Source of the DNA: Thermomicrobium roseum DSM 5159
GTDB taxonomy: Bacteria > Chloroflexota > Chloroflexia > Thermomicrobiales > Thermomicrobiaceae
Assembly (NCBI RefSeq): GCF_000021685.1
Contig: NC_011959.1
Coordinates: 1,054,001 to 1,118,000 of the forward strand
DNA length: 64,000 nt
Direction of reading: 5' to 3'
Shown here one piece after another: positions 18,450-26,736 of the stretch. Numbering within the stretch: position 1 is the first letter of the stretch; every line of letters starts with the position of its first letter. Made by a program: the position numbers and the translations under genes. The notes under the pieces are model-generated. The model did not search any database. It was not told the DNA's origin and saw only the letters and a list, made by a program, of their open reading frames with translations.

Positions 18450-19642
18450 CGATGCCCGGCGAGACGCTCCTCGTCTTTCAGAGCGGAGGTCCCACCGGAG
18501 TCATCAACGCGACACTCGCCGGTGTCGTCGAGCAAGCCCGCTCGAGCGGCTACACCCGAGTGCTCGGCGCGCAGCACGGCATCACCGGCCTGGTCACTGA
18601 GACGCTGGTCGACCTCTCCGCCCTTTCACCTGCTCAACTCGACCGACTAGCTCGCACTCCGGGTGCGGCACTCGGTACCTCGCGCCAACGCCTAGACGAG
18701 AGTAGCAGTCGAGCAGCACTTGCCACCTTACGCGTGCACCGCGTGACAGCGGTCGTCGCCATCGGGGGCAACGATACGGCCGCGAGCGCACTCGCGCTCC
18801 TGGCACATGCCGAACAGGCAGGTTACCCGTTGGCGGTCGTGCTCGCCCCCAAGACGATCGACAACGATCTTGCGGAGACGGATCACACTCCTGGCTATCC
18901 TTCGGCTGCTCGCTTCCTCGCACTCGCGACGCGCGATCTCATGCTCGATTGCCGCTCCCTCGCGACCTTCTATGCATTTACCGTCCTCGAGGTGCAAGGA
19001 CGGAATGCCGGCTGGCTCGTCGCCGCTTGCGGGCTCGCGATCGACGAGTCACTGGCCACGCACCTCCAGCTCGTCTTCCCCGAGCGCCCCCCGCGATCGA
19101 GCCACGATCTCGCTGAGGAGTTCGCCTCGCTCCAGCAACGGCTCGGCTGGCTCCTCCTCGTCGTCCCCGAAACGTTGCGTCGTGAGGACGGCCGACCCTT
19201 GGCCGAGGCAGCGCCTCGCTGGGTCGATCCACACGGGCATCCCTACCCGCCGAGTCCAGCTGAAGCGCTCGCGCACGCGCTGGAAACCGTCTGTGGCGCA
19301 CGAGCACGCGTCATCCGACCGGGAGCGCTGGCACGCTGCTTCCGGGAGACGGTCGTCGAACTCGATCGGGAAGAAGCTCGCGCGATCGGACGAACCGCAG
19401 TCGAATGGCTGGCCACTGGCCAGTCGGCAGTCATGGTCGGCATCGAACGTCTCAGCGACGATCCGTACCGCGTACGGTTCCGGCCGGTTCCGCTCCAGCG
19501 GGTCGCCGACCACGAGCGCCTCCTCCCGCCCGAGTTCATCAGCCAGGACGGTCGCCGGGCGACGACAGCGTTCGCCCGCTACGCGCGACCACTGGTTGGG
19601 GAATTCGCTGCGACGGAGACGCACCACGCGTGGTCGCGCTGA
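18446..19642 (+). CDS. Phosphofructokinase, pyrophosphate-type signature
   Basis: A 398-residue PfkA-superfamily enzyme interconverting fructose 6-phosphate and fructose 1,6-bisphosphate. The start LVFQSGGPTGVINA is the phosphoryl-donor glycine loop; AVVAIGGNDTAAS replaces the GGDG of ATP enzymes, and LAPKTIDNDLAETD has Lys where ATP enzymes have Gly. By the known rule an Asp at Escherichia coli position 104 and a Lys at 124 favour pyrophosphate over ATP, so a reversible PPi-dependent enzyme is predicted. An odd point is Asn in place of the usual metal-binding Asp103. LEVQGRNAGWLVAA is the sugar-phosphate loop. The start is GTG 18446 (overlapping the upstream stop) or ATG 18452. No other glycolytic gene is adjacent. 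Confidence 0.88.
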   Translation: MTMPGETLLVFQSGGPTGVINATLAGVVEQARSSGYTRVLGAQHGITGLVTETLVDLSALSPAQLDRLARTPGAALGTSRQRLDESSSRAALATLRVHRVTAVVAIGGNDTAASALALLAHAEQAGYPLAVVLAPKTIDNDLAETDHTPGYPSAARFLALATRDLMLDCRSLATFYAFTVLEVQGRNAGWLVAACGLAIDESLATHLQLVFPERPPRSSHDLAEEFASLQQRLGWLLLVVPETLRREDGRPLAEAAPRWVDPHGHPYPPSPAEALAHALETVCGARARVIRPGALARCFRETVVELDREEARAIGRTAVEWLATGQSAVMVGIERLSDDPYRVRFRPVPLQRVADHERLLPPEFISQDGRRATTAFARYARPLVGEFAATETHHAWSR

Positions 19643-19702
19643 CCCATTAGAGCCAGAATTCCCCGGACAGCTGTGGGAGGGGCCGCATCGTGAACGCGCG
19701 CC

Positions 19703-19996
19703 TCAGATCACGACGTACCCTTCCGCATCGCGATCGACCATCCGCCGCGCGTACCGTCCGAAGTCCGGAAGTCGCGGTAAGAGCTCTCCGAAAAGACGCT
19801 CGTTGAATGCGTTGTGTGCTTCACGGCTTTCCCACCGCTCGACCCAAACGTAGCGGAGTTCTTCGTCGAGGCGCACCAACTCCGAAGAGATGCACCCCTC
19901 CGCCTCTCGGGCGGCAGCGATCAAAACCCGAAAGGTTTGCTCGAACTCAGGTTGCATCCCTTCGTCCACTTCGAAGAAGCTCAAATCGACGAACAT
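19703..19996 (-). CDS. Antibiotic-biosynthesis-monooxygenase (ABM) domain protein
   Basis: A 97-residue protein of the dimeric alpha-beta barrel ABM/YgiN type. It shows the family layout: beta strand (FVDLSFFEVDEG), helix (FEQTFRVLIAAAREAEGC), strand (SSELVRLDEELRYVWVERW), helix (ESREAHNAFNERLFGELL). Members oxidise quinols or hydroxyaromatics, or degrade heme; there is no His/Asn set that would specify heme degradation. ATG at 19996 follows AAAGGG. It stands alone on the minus strand between two plus-strand genes, so it has its own promoter, which I could not define. From 19997 to 20241 nothing else is supported. Confidence 0.75.
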   Translation of the reverse strand: MFVDLSFFEVDEGMQPEFEQTFRVLIAAAREAEGCISSELVRLDEELRYVWVERWESREAHNAFNERLFGELLPRLPDFGRYARRMVDRDAEGYVVI

Positions 19997-20241
19997 CCCT
20001 TTCCCCCGATCTCGTCATCACACTCGAGCGTGCTCCTTGCCTGGCTCCAAGTCAAGCGCACCCCCAAGCGCACCAGCTGAACCATCGAGCCTAGTCGCGA
20101 ACTGACCGCCGAAGCACGACACCCCTTGCCGGCTCGTGGATACCGACCGAGCGCCCCGCTCGCATATCTCCTGCCACCTGGGCGGGTCTTGCGTCATCGC
20201 CTATCCTGATGAGCGGCATCGTTCCGGCGAGGAGGGCAGCT

Positions 20242-20979
20242 GTGACGAGGCGATCGATCATCGGTATTCTCGGCGGGATGGGACCACTCGCGACGGTCGA
20301 TCTCTACCGCAAGATCATCGAAGCGACGCCGGCCGAACGCGATCAGGATCACCTGCATGTCATCATCGACGCCGACCCTTCGATTCCCGACCGTACAGCG
20401 GCCTTGCTCACCGGTGGACCTGACCCAACCCCCTGGCTCCTCGCCGGTGCGCAGCGCCTGGAACGGGCTGGTGCAGACTTTATCGTCGTTCCCTGCAACA
20501 CTGCTCATGCCTTCTTGCCTCGTGTTCGAGCGAGTATCTCGATCCCCATCCTGAGCATGATCGCCGCGACCGCTGAGCGAGCAGCAGCAGTGGCCCCCAC
20601 GGGATCCGTCGTTGGCCTTTTAGCCACTCCTGGAACGATCGCCAGCCGTCTCTACCAGCAGGCGCTAGCGGAACGCCGCCTTCGCTGTATCGTCCCGGAT
20701 CCCCAGTGGCAGGAACGAGTCACTGAGGCTATCGCACTCGTCAAGGCGGGACGAACCGATCGGGAGGTAGCCGCGCTCGTCCTCGAGACAGGCCGCCAGC
20801 TCATCGCGCATGGCGCAGCAGCGCTCATCCTGGGCTGCACCGAGCTTCCGATCGTCTTTCCGATCACCGAGGTCTCCGTTCCCGTGCTCGATGCGACTCG
20901 CATCCTCGCCGAAACTGCTGTCCGCATCGCCCGCGGTGAACGTCCGCTCGCCGAACTCGCAGCGCCGCTTCTCGTTTGA
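20242..20979 (+). CDS. Aspartate/glutamate racemase family protein
   Basis: A 245-residue cofactor-independent racemase of the Asp/Glu family. Both catalytic cysteines are present: VPCNTAHAFLP (first) and LILGCTELPIVF (second). The N-terminus IIGILGGMGPLATVDLYRKI is typical of the aspartate racemase (YgeA-like) branch rather than MurI, so D-aspartate formation or a related broad-specificity racemisation is likely. GTG at 20242 is chosen because GAGGAGGG lies just upstream; an ATG at 20209 in the same frame has no such site. The following operon begins 90 bases later on the same strand, but the function is unrelated. Confidence 0.88.
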   Translation: MTRRSIIGILGGMGPLATVDLYRKIIEATPAERDQDHLHVIIDADPSIPDRTAALLTGGPDPTPWLLAGAQRLERAGADFIVVPCNTAHAFLPRVRASISIPILSMIAATAERAAAVAPTGSVVGLLATPGTIASRLYQQALAERRLRCIVPDPQWQERVTEAIALVKAGRTDREVAALVLETGRQLIAHGAAALILGCTELPIVFPITEVSVPVLDATRILAETAVRIARGERPLAELAAPLLV

Positions 20980-21069
20980 GATCCGCACCAGTGCGCAAAG
21001 CCCCCAGCCGGGCTCGGTCGCTACACTTGCACTGCGGGCCGAAGCAGGCTCGCGAGGACGATTGCGAAT

Positions 21070-21498
21070 ATGCCTGTACGCTCCTCAGCGCCCCTGGCGC
21101 TGGTCATCGCTATCATCACGAGTGCGACGCTTTTCCTCTTCCCGAGCGAATGCTCCTGTGGAGCCACCGAGCCGCATCCGCACGCGTTGTTCGAGTTGCC
21201 AGGGCATCACCATCGGCCAGGAGCAGGTGACACGACACCCGACCAGATGTTCGGCCCCCAGCTCGCTCAGCCCAGTGCGACCAGCACAGCGAACTGGCTC
21301 ACCGTCCACGCGGTCTTTTGGAACGTTCCGCTCAGGCCCAGTATTGTCGCGATGACACCCCGCCCCGACCGAGAGATGGCTCGGAGCGGTCGTGCAGTCA
21401 GACCCGAACCACGACCGCCGCGTCGTGTGCCCTTCCCCGAAGGCTGGCTTGTCGACGCGTCGATAGGGGGTCGAGATGCAGCGACTCTTCCGAGCTAG
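21070..21498 (+). CDS. Small exported or membrane-anchored protein, unknown function
   Basis: I do not recognise this 142-residue protein. It has a clear hydrophobic N-terminal segment (residues 8-25, LALVIAIITSATLFLF), then SECSCG with two cysteines, and a His-rich stretch (EPHPHALFELPGHHHRP), followed by a Pro/Arg-rich tail with no hydrophobic segment. The make-up suggests an exported metal-binding or structural protein. ATG at 21070 has GAGGA upstream. Its 3' end overlaps the next gene, a lipoprotein, by 23 bases, so it appears to be the first gene of the operon that ends in SCO1. A copper-handling role is inferred only from that context and the His/Cys content. It may still be a chance frame, because the C-terminal half is of low complexity. 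Confidence 0.55.
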   Translation: MPVRSSAPLALVIAIITSATLFLFPSECSCGATEPHPHALFELPGHHHRPGAGDTTPDQMFGPQLAQPSATSTANWLTVHAVFWNVPLRPSIVAMTPRPDREMARSGRAVRPEPRPPRRVPFPEGWLVDASIGGRDAATLPS

Positions 21499-21937
21499 TG
21501 CGCTCTTCCTCGCAATGTTGATCGTCGTGCTGCCACTCACGGCTTGCCGCCGGGGCGAAGCACGAGCCGAACAGTTCAAGCTCGACATCCTGGCCATCAG
21601 CCCGGAACCACCGATCGTCGGCCCGGCTGAGATCCAGTTGCGCCTGCGCGATCAGCGCGGCCAACCACTCACCGGACTCGGCACGATCGAGGTCGAGGGC
21701 ACCATGTCCCATGCTGGAATGGAACCCGTGATCGTGCGAGCGCGCGAGGCGGGTGACGGAATCTACGTGACGCAGGACTTCCGCTTCACCATGGCCGGTG
21801 ATTGGATCATCATCGCCCGCGGTACCTGGAACGGACAACCGTTCGAAGCCCGCGCCTGGATCGCCGGCGTGCGGACAGGCACCGCACCCGCGACACCCCA
21901 CCACGACCAGACGTCGAGCCCGACTCCTTCTCCCTGA
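21476..21937 (+). CDS. Lipoprotein with YtkA/FixH-like beta-sandwich domain
   Basis: A 153-residue exported lipoprotein. The signal peptide ends in the lipobox LTAC (residues 22-25). The mature part carries EPPIVGPAEIQLRLRDQRGQP, GTIEVEGTMSHAGMEPVIV and YVTQDFRFTMAGDWIIIARG, a pattern seen in FixH/YtkA-like and CopC-like immunoglobulin-fold domains; the Met and His of TMSHAGM could bind copper. A Thr/Pro-rich tail follows. ATG at 21476 has AGGGGG upstream; the gene overlaps its predecessor and is followed after 11 bases by the iron-sulphur membrane protein. Together with SCO1 downstream this supports a role in maturing a copper-containing oxidase at the outer face of the membrane. The exact family is uncertain. 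Confidence 0.72.
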   Translation: MQRLFRASALFLAMLIVVLPLTACRRGEARAEQFKLDILAISPEPPIVGPAEIQLRLRDQRGQPLTGLGTIEVEGTMSHAGMEPVIVRAREAGDGIYVTQDFRFTMAGDWIIIARGTWNGQPFEARAWIAGVRTGTAPATPHHDQTSSPTPSP

Positions 21938-21948
21938 GGAGCCGCGCG

Positions 21949-23388
21949 ATGGAACGGGAACGCCGACTGACTCTGAGGTTACCGGATCTCCTCGCGATCC
22001 CGCTGGTGGGGCATTTTTTGCGCTGGCGCCACGCGCGGACGAGCGCGCAAGCAGTGTTGCTCCTCGCGGCCCTCATGCTCTTGTACGACGGCTTTTTCGG
22101 CCCGCCACTGGCCCCCAAGAACCTGGCTGGGGTCCTACCCTGGGTCCACTGGCGCGGCTTCGTCGTCCTGAGCTTGTTGCTCCTCGGTAACTGGTTTTGC
22201 TTCGCCTGCCCCTTCCTGCTCCCACGTCGCCTCGCGCAGCGCTGGTTCCGTCCGCGGCTGGCCTGGCCGCACTGGTTGCCCGGCAAGTGGGTCGCCGTGC
22301 TGCTCCTCTTGCTCTTCTTCTGGGCATACGAGGCGTTCGATCTGTGGGCCAGTCCGTTGCTGACCGCGTGGGTTGCCCTGGCCTACTTCGTCGGCGCATT
22401 CGTCGTCGATGGTCTCTTCCGCGGGGCCGCTTTTTGCAAGCATGTCTGTCCGATCGGACAATTCAACTTCATGGGCTCCCTGCTCTCACCCACCCAGGTG
22501 ACGATCCGCAACCCGGCGGTCTGCACGTCTTGTCGCACCAAGGACTGTATCCGCGGCCGGTTCAGTCCACAGGGAACTCTCCTCCAGCGCGGCTGCGAGC
22601 TCGGACTCTTCCAGCCGAGGAAGGTCGGCAACCTCGACTGCACGTTTTGCCTCGACTGCGTCCACGCCTGCCCCTACGGGAACGTCGGGATTCGCTTCCG
22701 GCTCCCGCTCCTTGACGAACTCGATCCCGAGCGGAATCGCTCCGGAATCGGGCCACTCGCCAGTCGAACGGATTGGTTGACGCTCGTTGTCGGCCTTACT
22801 GCGATCGGCTTCCTCAACGCCTTCGGCATGGTTTCGCCGATCTATCGTTTTCTGAGCTGGCTCAGTCGCGTCCTCGGGACGTCGAACGAAAGGGTGCTGA
22901 TCGCCATCTTCTTCACCGGTGGGTTGGCGATTCTCGCGGCCGCGGTCATCGGAGCGAGCTGGCTCACCAGTCGACTGGCGCGCCGTGGTTCGACCGGTTG
23001 GGTCGCCAGTCGCTTCGCGTACACGCTGGCGCCGCTCGGTTTCGGCATGTGGGCGGCGCACTACCTGTTCCACTTTTTCACCGGTGCGCTGACTATCGTG
23101 CCGCTTTTCCAGAGTTTCGCCTACGACCTCACCGGACGAGCGCTACTCGGGGTACCGGACTGGCGGTTAGCCAGCCTCCTCTCTCTTCAGACGACCGGTG
23201 ACCTCGTGGTCGTCGTTCTCGGACTGGGAGCTGCTGGTTCTTTGCTGTGGACCCTTTGGCTGGGTCGCAAGGAGGGGTTCACGCTCGCAGCGCTCCTTCC
23301 CTGGATCGTCGTGCACGCGTCGCTCTTTCTCTTCGGCGTGTGGCTGCTCGGGCAACCGATGGAAATGCGGGGTACACTGCTCGGTTGA
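21949..23388 (+). CDS. Polytopic membrane protein with 4Fe-4S ferredoxin domain (NapH/CcoG-like)
   Basis: A 479-residue membrane iron-sulphur protein. About four N-terminal membrane segments carry two short Cys pairs, CFACP (residues about 84-88) and CKHVCP (about 164-169), as in NapH/YccM/NosR-type proteins. A ferredoxin-like section follows with CTSCRTKDC and CTFCLDCVHACPYG, enough for two 4Fe-4S clusters. The C-terminal 200 residues are a second membrane block of about five segments that the short NapH family lacks. Such proteins pass electrons across or within the membrane, for example to reduce copper before insertion into an oxidase (CcoG). ATG at 21949 follows TGAGGAG; the longer open frame upstream is not coding. 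It sits in the lipoprotein-to-SCO1 operon. Confidence 0.85.
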   Translation: MERERRLTLRLPDLLAIPLVGHFLRWRHARTSAQAVLLLAALMLLYDGFFGPPLAPKNLAGVLPWVHWRGFVVLSLLLLGNWFCFACPFLLPRRLAQRWFRPRLAWPHWLPGKWVAVLLLLLFFWAYEAFDLWASPLLTAWVALAYFVGAFVVDGLFRGAAFCKHVCPIGQFNFMGSLLSPTQVTIRNPAVCTSCRTKDCIRGRFSPQGTLLQRGCELGLFQPRKVGNLDCTFCLDCVHACPYGNVGIRFRLPLLDELDPERNRSGIGPLASRTDWLTLVVGLTAIGFLNAFGMVSPIYRFLSWLSRVLGTSNERVLIAIFFTGGLAILAAAVIGASWLTSRLARRGSTGWVASRFAYTLAPLGFGMWAAHYLFHFFTGALTIVPLFQSFAYDLTGRALLGVPDWRLASLLSLQTTGDLVVVVLGLGAAGSLLWTLWLGRKEGFTLAALLPWIVVHASLFLFGVWLLGQPMEMRGTLLG

Positions 23389-23401
23389 GGGCAGGTGAGG
23401 G

Positions 23402-23965
23402 ATGCGTTCCAGTCAATTGACTCGTGCGACCGTTTTCGGATTACTCGCCGTCCTGGTCACGGCTTGGTCGGCCGCGGCCAACGGCGGACAGGTGCGGATC
23501 GCGAACTATCCGATCGGCCCGTACGAGATCACCGTCTTCACGAGCCCGACGCCTTTACAGACGGGGACAGTCGATGTCAGCGTCCTCCTGCAGCGTCGCG
23601 ATACGAAGGCGATCGTGGACGATGCGCAGATCGTCTTGACGATCGAGCCGGTCAGCGGTGGGCCTTCGCGGCAGTATCCGGTCACCCGCGAGCAAGCGAC
23701 GAACAAACTGTATTACGCTGCTGAGTTTCCGGTTGACCAGCCCGGATCGTACCGGATGCGACTCGACGTTCGAGCACCCGAAGGCGCTGGAGCAGTCGAG
23801 TTCGACGTAGCGGTCGAACGGGCTGGCTCCTCGCTCTGGCGTTCATGGTGGCTCTGGGGGGCGATCGTCCTGCTGCAGATCCCGCTCTGGTGGTGGCTCT
23901 TCGGGGGCAGGACGCAAGTCCGCGGGCAGACGAAAACCCGGCCGACTCCGGCGAGCAAACGATGA
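23402..23965 (+). CDS. Exported single-pass membrane protein, FixH/YtkA-like
   Basis: A 187-residue protein with a signal peptide (residues 1-27, ending SAAANGG), an extracytoplasmic beta-rich domain (residues about 30-140, with IGPYEITVFTSPTPLQTGTV and QPGSYRMRLDVRAPEG), and one C-terminal membrane segment rich in Trp (SWWLWGAIVLLQIPLWWWLF) before a basic tail. I recognise the general layout of accessory domains found beside copper-handling genes but cannot name the family with certainty. ATG at 23402 follows a GGTGAGGG site, 13 bases after the iron-sulphur gene. The stop overlaps the SCO1 start (ATGA), so the two are translationally coupled. A partner role in delivering copper or electrons to SCO1 is an inference from context. 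Confidence 0.75.
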   Translation: MRSSQLTRATVFGLLAVLVTAWSAAANGGQVRIANYPIGPYEITVFTSPTPLQTGTVDVSVLLQRRDTKAIVDDAQIVLTIEPVSGGPSRQYPVTREQATNKLYYAAEFPVDQPGSYRMRLDVRAPEGAGAVEFDVAVERAGSSLWRSWWLWGAIVLLQIPLWWWLFGGRTQVRGQTKTRPTPASKR

Positions 23966-24582
23966 CGCTGCGACGCCTTCGCCTCCTTCTCTGGATTCTC
24001 GCGCTCTCGGCTCTGGGTACCAGTGCAGGGATCGCGTGGTACCGCTGGTACATTGCGCAGCACACGGACACCTGGGCCCTCGAGCTGGATGGGAGACCAG
24101 TCCCCGCTTTCCAACTCCTCGACCAGGACGGTCGGCTCGTTTCCCTCGATGCTCTCGAAGGCGACCTGTTCGTGGTGACCTTCGCCTACACCACCTGCCC
24201 TGATACTTGCCCAGTGACACTGCGCAGACTCGTCGCCGTGCTCCAGCGTCTCCCCGAGACGCTGCGCGATCGCATTCAGCTTCTGGCCGTCACCGTCGAC
24301 CCAGAGCGCGATACACCCGATCGGCTTCGCCAGTACGCCGTCGCCAACGGCTTCGATCTGTCTCTCCGCTTCTTGACCGGTGACCGCGCCGCACTCGAGC
24401 CGGTCTGGAGTGGCTTCGGGATCGCCGTCGTTCGCCACCCACTTCCCCAAGGACAGTACGAGGTCCAGCACACTGCTGTGACCTACATCCTCGATCGCAG
24501 TGGGTCACTGCGCTATCTCATCCGCGATGAGGCGCTCGAGCCAGCTCGCCTCGCCGAGCTCCTCGAGCGCCTCGTCCGATGA
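23962..24582 (+). CDS. SCO1/SenC-family copper chaperone
   Basis: A 206-residue membrane-anchored thioredoxin-fold protein. An N-terminal membrane anchor (residues 7-28) is followed by the SCO domain with TTCPDTCP (Cys79 and Cys83, CxxxC) and the third copper ligand His170 in VQHTAVTYILD. SCO1 proteins deliver copper to the CuA site of cytochrome oxidase or act as thiol reductases for it. The redox loop TVDPERDTPDRLRQYA is also typical. The start is ATG 23962, overlapping the previous stop; the open frame upstream of it is non-coding. It is the last gene of the operon; no oxidase subunit gene is in the window. From 24583 to 24646 there is no gene. Confidence 0.93.
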   Translation: MTLRRLRLLLWILALSALGTSAGIAWYRWYIAQHTDTWALELDGRPVPAFQLLDQDGRLVSLDALEGDLFVVTFAYTTCPDTCPVTLRRLVAVLQRLPETLRDRIQLLAVTVDPERDTPDRLRQYAVANGFDLSLRFLTGDRAALEPVWSGFGIAVVRHPLPQGQYEVQHTAVTYILDRSGSLRYLIRDEALEPARLAELLERLVR

Positions 24583-24646
24583 TTCGAGTCCCGTGACCGA
24601 TCGGAAACCGCGCTCGACGGTCAGGTCGCCGCGAGCGCGTGACCGA

Positions 24647-26041
24647 TCACTCCGCGATCTCGCTGGCGAACTCGTTCTCCGTCTCGGTCAGCGCCTCGTC
24701 GATGATCGTCACGATGCGATCGAGTTCCTCGTACGTGACGACCAGCGGCGGAGCGACGTGCACGATCTCCCAGACGCGCGTGAGCAACCCCTTCTCGTTC
24801 ATACGCCGTTCGAGCGCCTTGATGAAAGCGCTGTTGCGCGGCCATTTCTCCTTGGTCGCCTTGCTCTTGACTAGTTCGATCCCGCACATCAGGCCCAGGC
24901 CACGCACGTCACCGACGGTGGGGTGCCGGAGCAGCTCCTTGAGCCTCTCGAGCAAATACGCACCCTTCTCGGCGCTCTGCTGCACTAACCCTTCCCGCTC
25001 GAAGATCTCGAGATTCTTCAGCGCGGCTGCTGCCGCAACGGCATGCCCACCGAAGGTGAGCAGGTGACCGAGCGGAACTTCCTTCTGCTCCTGGAAGATT
25101 TGGAAGACACTGTCGCGAACTGCCACTGCGCCCATCGGGGCATATCCGGAAGTAATGCCTTTGGCCATCGTCATCAGATCAGGAACGACCCCGAAGTGCT
25201 CAGCCGCGAACAGCTTCCCGGTGCGCCCAAAACCGTTGATCACTTCGTCCATGATCAAGAGAACACCGTATTTGTCACAGATCTCACGCAAACGCTGCCA
25301 ATACTTGGGCGAGGGTACGTGGACGCCATTCGAGGTCGAGATCGGCTCGCCGATCACCGCCGCGACCGTCTCCGGATCCTGATAGAGGATCTCCTGCTCG
25401 ACGTAGTTGGCACACATCAGATCGCCTTCCTCGCCTTCCAGCCCGAAGTCGTTGCGGTACCGGTTAGGCGAGGGGACATAGTACACCCCATACATAAAGG
25501 GCCCGAAGAACTTCTCGTTGCGCGACTGCGTCAACGACATCGCCCCATACGTCATGCCGTGGTAGCTGCCTCGCCGAGCGATGATCTTGTACCGCTTGGG
25601 AAATCCGCGCATCGCCTGGACTTGCTTGGCGATCTTGATGGCGCTCTCCACCGCCTCCGAGCCACCGGAGCAGAAGAAGACGCGATTTAGATCGCCAGGC
25701 AAACGGAGCGCAAGCTCGTGTGCCAAGCGCACCGTCGGGACTGTCGTATGGTTGGCGGACGAGACGTAGGCGAGCTTGGACGCCTGCTCCGCCATCGCTT
25801 CGGCGATCTCCTTGCGACCGTGTCCAGCATTCACCACCCAAAGCCCGGACAACCCGTCGATGAATTCCCGACCGTAGACGTCGACCAGCGTGCTCCCGTA
25901 CGCACGTTCGAAGACGCGAAAACCTCGCTCCTCCGCGAGACGGATCCACTCGGCGGAGTGGATCCAGACATGCTTGAGCGCTTCCTGCTCGAAATCCGGT
26001 GCGGTGCGTGGCTCCGGATGCACCGCCGCGACCTCAGTCAT
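24647..26041 (-). CDS. Class III (omega) aminotransferase
   Basis: A 464-residue PLP enzyme of the aspartate aminotransferase superfamily, class III. Recognisable parts: VVNAGHGRKEIAEA near the N-terminus, FFCSGGSEAVESAIKIAK binding the PLP phosphate, SYHGMTYGAMSLT, IMDEVINGFGRTGK with the Asp that contacts the pyridine nitrogen, and MAKGITSGYAPMGA with the Schiff-base Lys. This matches the omega-aminotransferases that use pyruvate (taurine, beta-alanine or putrescine type); the amino donor is unknown. ATG at 26041 with GGGGG upstream fits better than the first possible start at 26062. It diverges from the gltB transcript. A closely similar enzyme is encoded at 1-978, so the two may be paralogues with different donors. 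Confidence 0.92.
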   Translation of the reverse strand: MTEVAAVHPEPRTAPDFEQEALKHVWIHSAEWIRLAEERGFRVFERAYGSTLVDVYGREFIDGLSGLWVVNAGHGRKEIAEAMAEQASKLAYVSSANHTTVPTVRLAHELALRLPGDLNRVFFCSGGSEAVESAIKIAKQVQAMRGFPKRYKIIARRGSYHGMTYGAMSLTQSRNEKFFGPFMYGVYYVPSPNRYRNDFGLEGEEGDLMCANYVEQEILYQDPETVAAVIGEPISTSNGVHVPSPKYWQRLREICDKYGVLLIMDEVINGFGRTGKLFAAEHFGVVPDLMTMAKGITSGYAPMGAVAVRDSVFQIFQEQKEVPLGHLLTFGGHAVAAAAALKNLEIFEREGLVQQSAEKGAYLLERLKELLRHPTVGDVRGLGLMCGIELVKSKATKEKWPRNSAFIKALERRMNEKGLLTRVWEIVHVAPPLVVTYEELDRIVTIIDEALTETENEFASEIAE

Positions 26042-26219
26042 ACGACACCCCCTGAAATCCATCGTGACGGCCGACCAGCCGTCGTCTCCAACGTTGCGGA
26101 CGCGAACAGGGACAGTCCGAGAACCCTGTCTCCACCGTTCCGCACAGCTGTAGTCTCACACAGTGCACCGAAGTCGGCAAGGGGGTTCCCTCGGAAAACG
26201 CTATCGGCACATCATCGCC

Positions 26220-26247
26220 ACTGTAAGACTTGAAAACTGCATTCCAA
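26220..26247 (-). promoter_or_regulatory. Possible promoter of the aminotransferase at 24647-26041
   Basis: On the minus strand TTGGAA (26247-26242) and TACAGT (26225-26220) are 16 bases apart, each with four matches to consensus, about 175 bases upstream of the start codon. The surrounding stretch is locally richer in A and T than its neighbours. The rest of 26042-26528 shows no gene I can support. Confidence 0.3.
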
Positions 26248-26528
26248 AAAAGCGAGCGCTCAGCGGTCGAACAGTGAAGAGGATCCGCAACGGCTTCCTT
26301 GGGCTGGGCCCAGCGCTCGCCTTAGGTAAGCTGGGCGCGCATGCACGAGCAGGCGGGACTCCACTGCTCGCCCCTCCCCTCCGAACCGGCGGGCCGAGCG
26401 CCGCTCAGCCAGAGCGGACGCGGTAGCATCGCCCACCTGCACTCCTGCGGCCGTTGACGTTTGGCGCCGGCTCGACGCGGTCGCCGCCGCAGACAAACCT
26501 GACACTCGCCTCGATCGTGGCTGACCTC

Positions 26529-26557
26529 TTGCGCACCGCTCATGGTCCTGCTATAGT
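26529..26557 (+). promoter_or_regulatory. Promoter of the gltB transcript
   Basis: TTGCGC (26529-26534) and TATAGT (26552-26557) are separated by exactly 17 bases, a good sigma-70-type promoter. The predicted leader to gltB is about 335 bases, unusually long, and contains a short frame with a strong ribosome site (26623-26736) and a possible hairpin (GTCGCTC at 26841-26847 with GAGCGAC at 26857-26863). Confidence 0.55.
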
Positions 26558-26622
26558 GTGAAGCTGAAGTCCTCACGGTGAGCCCGCGCAACGGTGCGCG
26601 TGCTTGTAGAGGAGGGAACGGA

Positions 26623-26736
26623 ATGGCTGCATCGCTGCGGCGAACCGGTATCGTCCTGTATTCGTACCTCACGACTCGTCTTCTGCTCCTCGACGAAGGT
26701 ACTGCTCGTCGTCCACCTTGCCAGAGGACAAGGTAA
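26623..26736 (+). CDS. Short leader frame upstream of gltB, 37 codons
   Basis: This frame begins with ATG after a strong GAGGAGGG site and ends in TAA at 26734-26736, inside the long gltB leader. The peptide starts MAASLRRTGIVLYSYLTTR and then has a run of four Leu codons and several Arg codons. It has no obvious similarity to a known protein. Because it has a better ribosome site than many real genes here and lies between a promoter and gltB, it may be a leader peptide that affects gltB expression. No attenuation structure tied to it could be established, so this is only a candidate. Confidence 0.4.
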   Translation: MAASLRRTGIVLYSYLTTRLLLLDEGTARRPPCQRTR

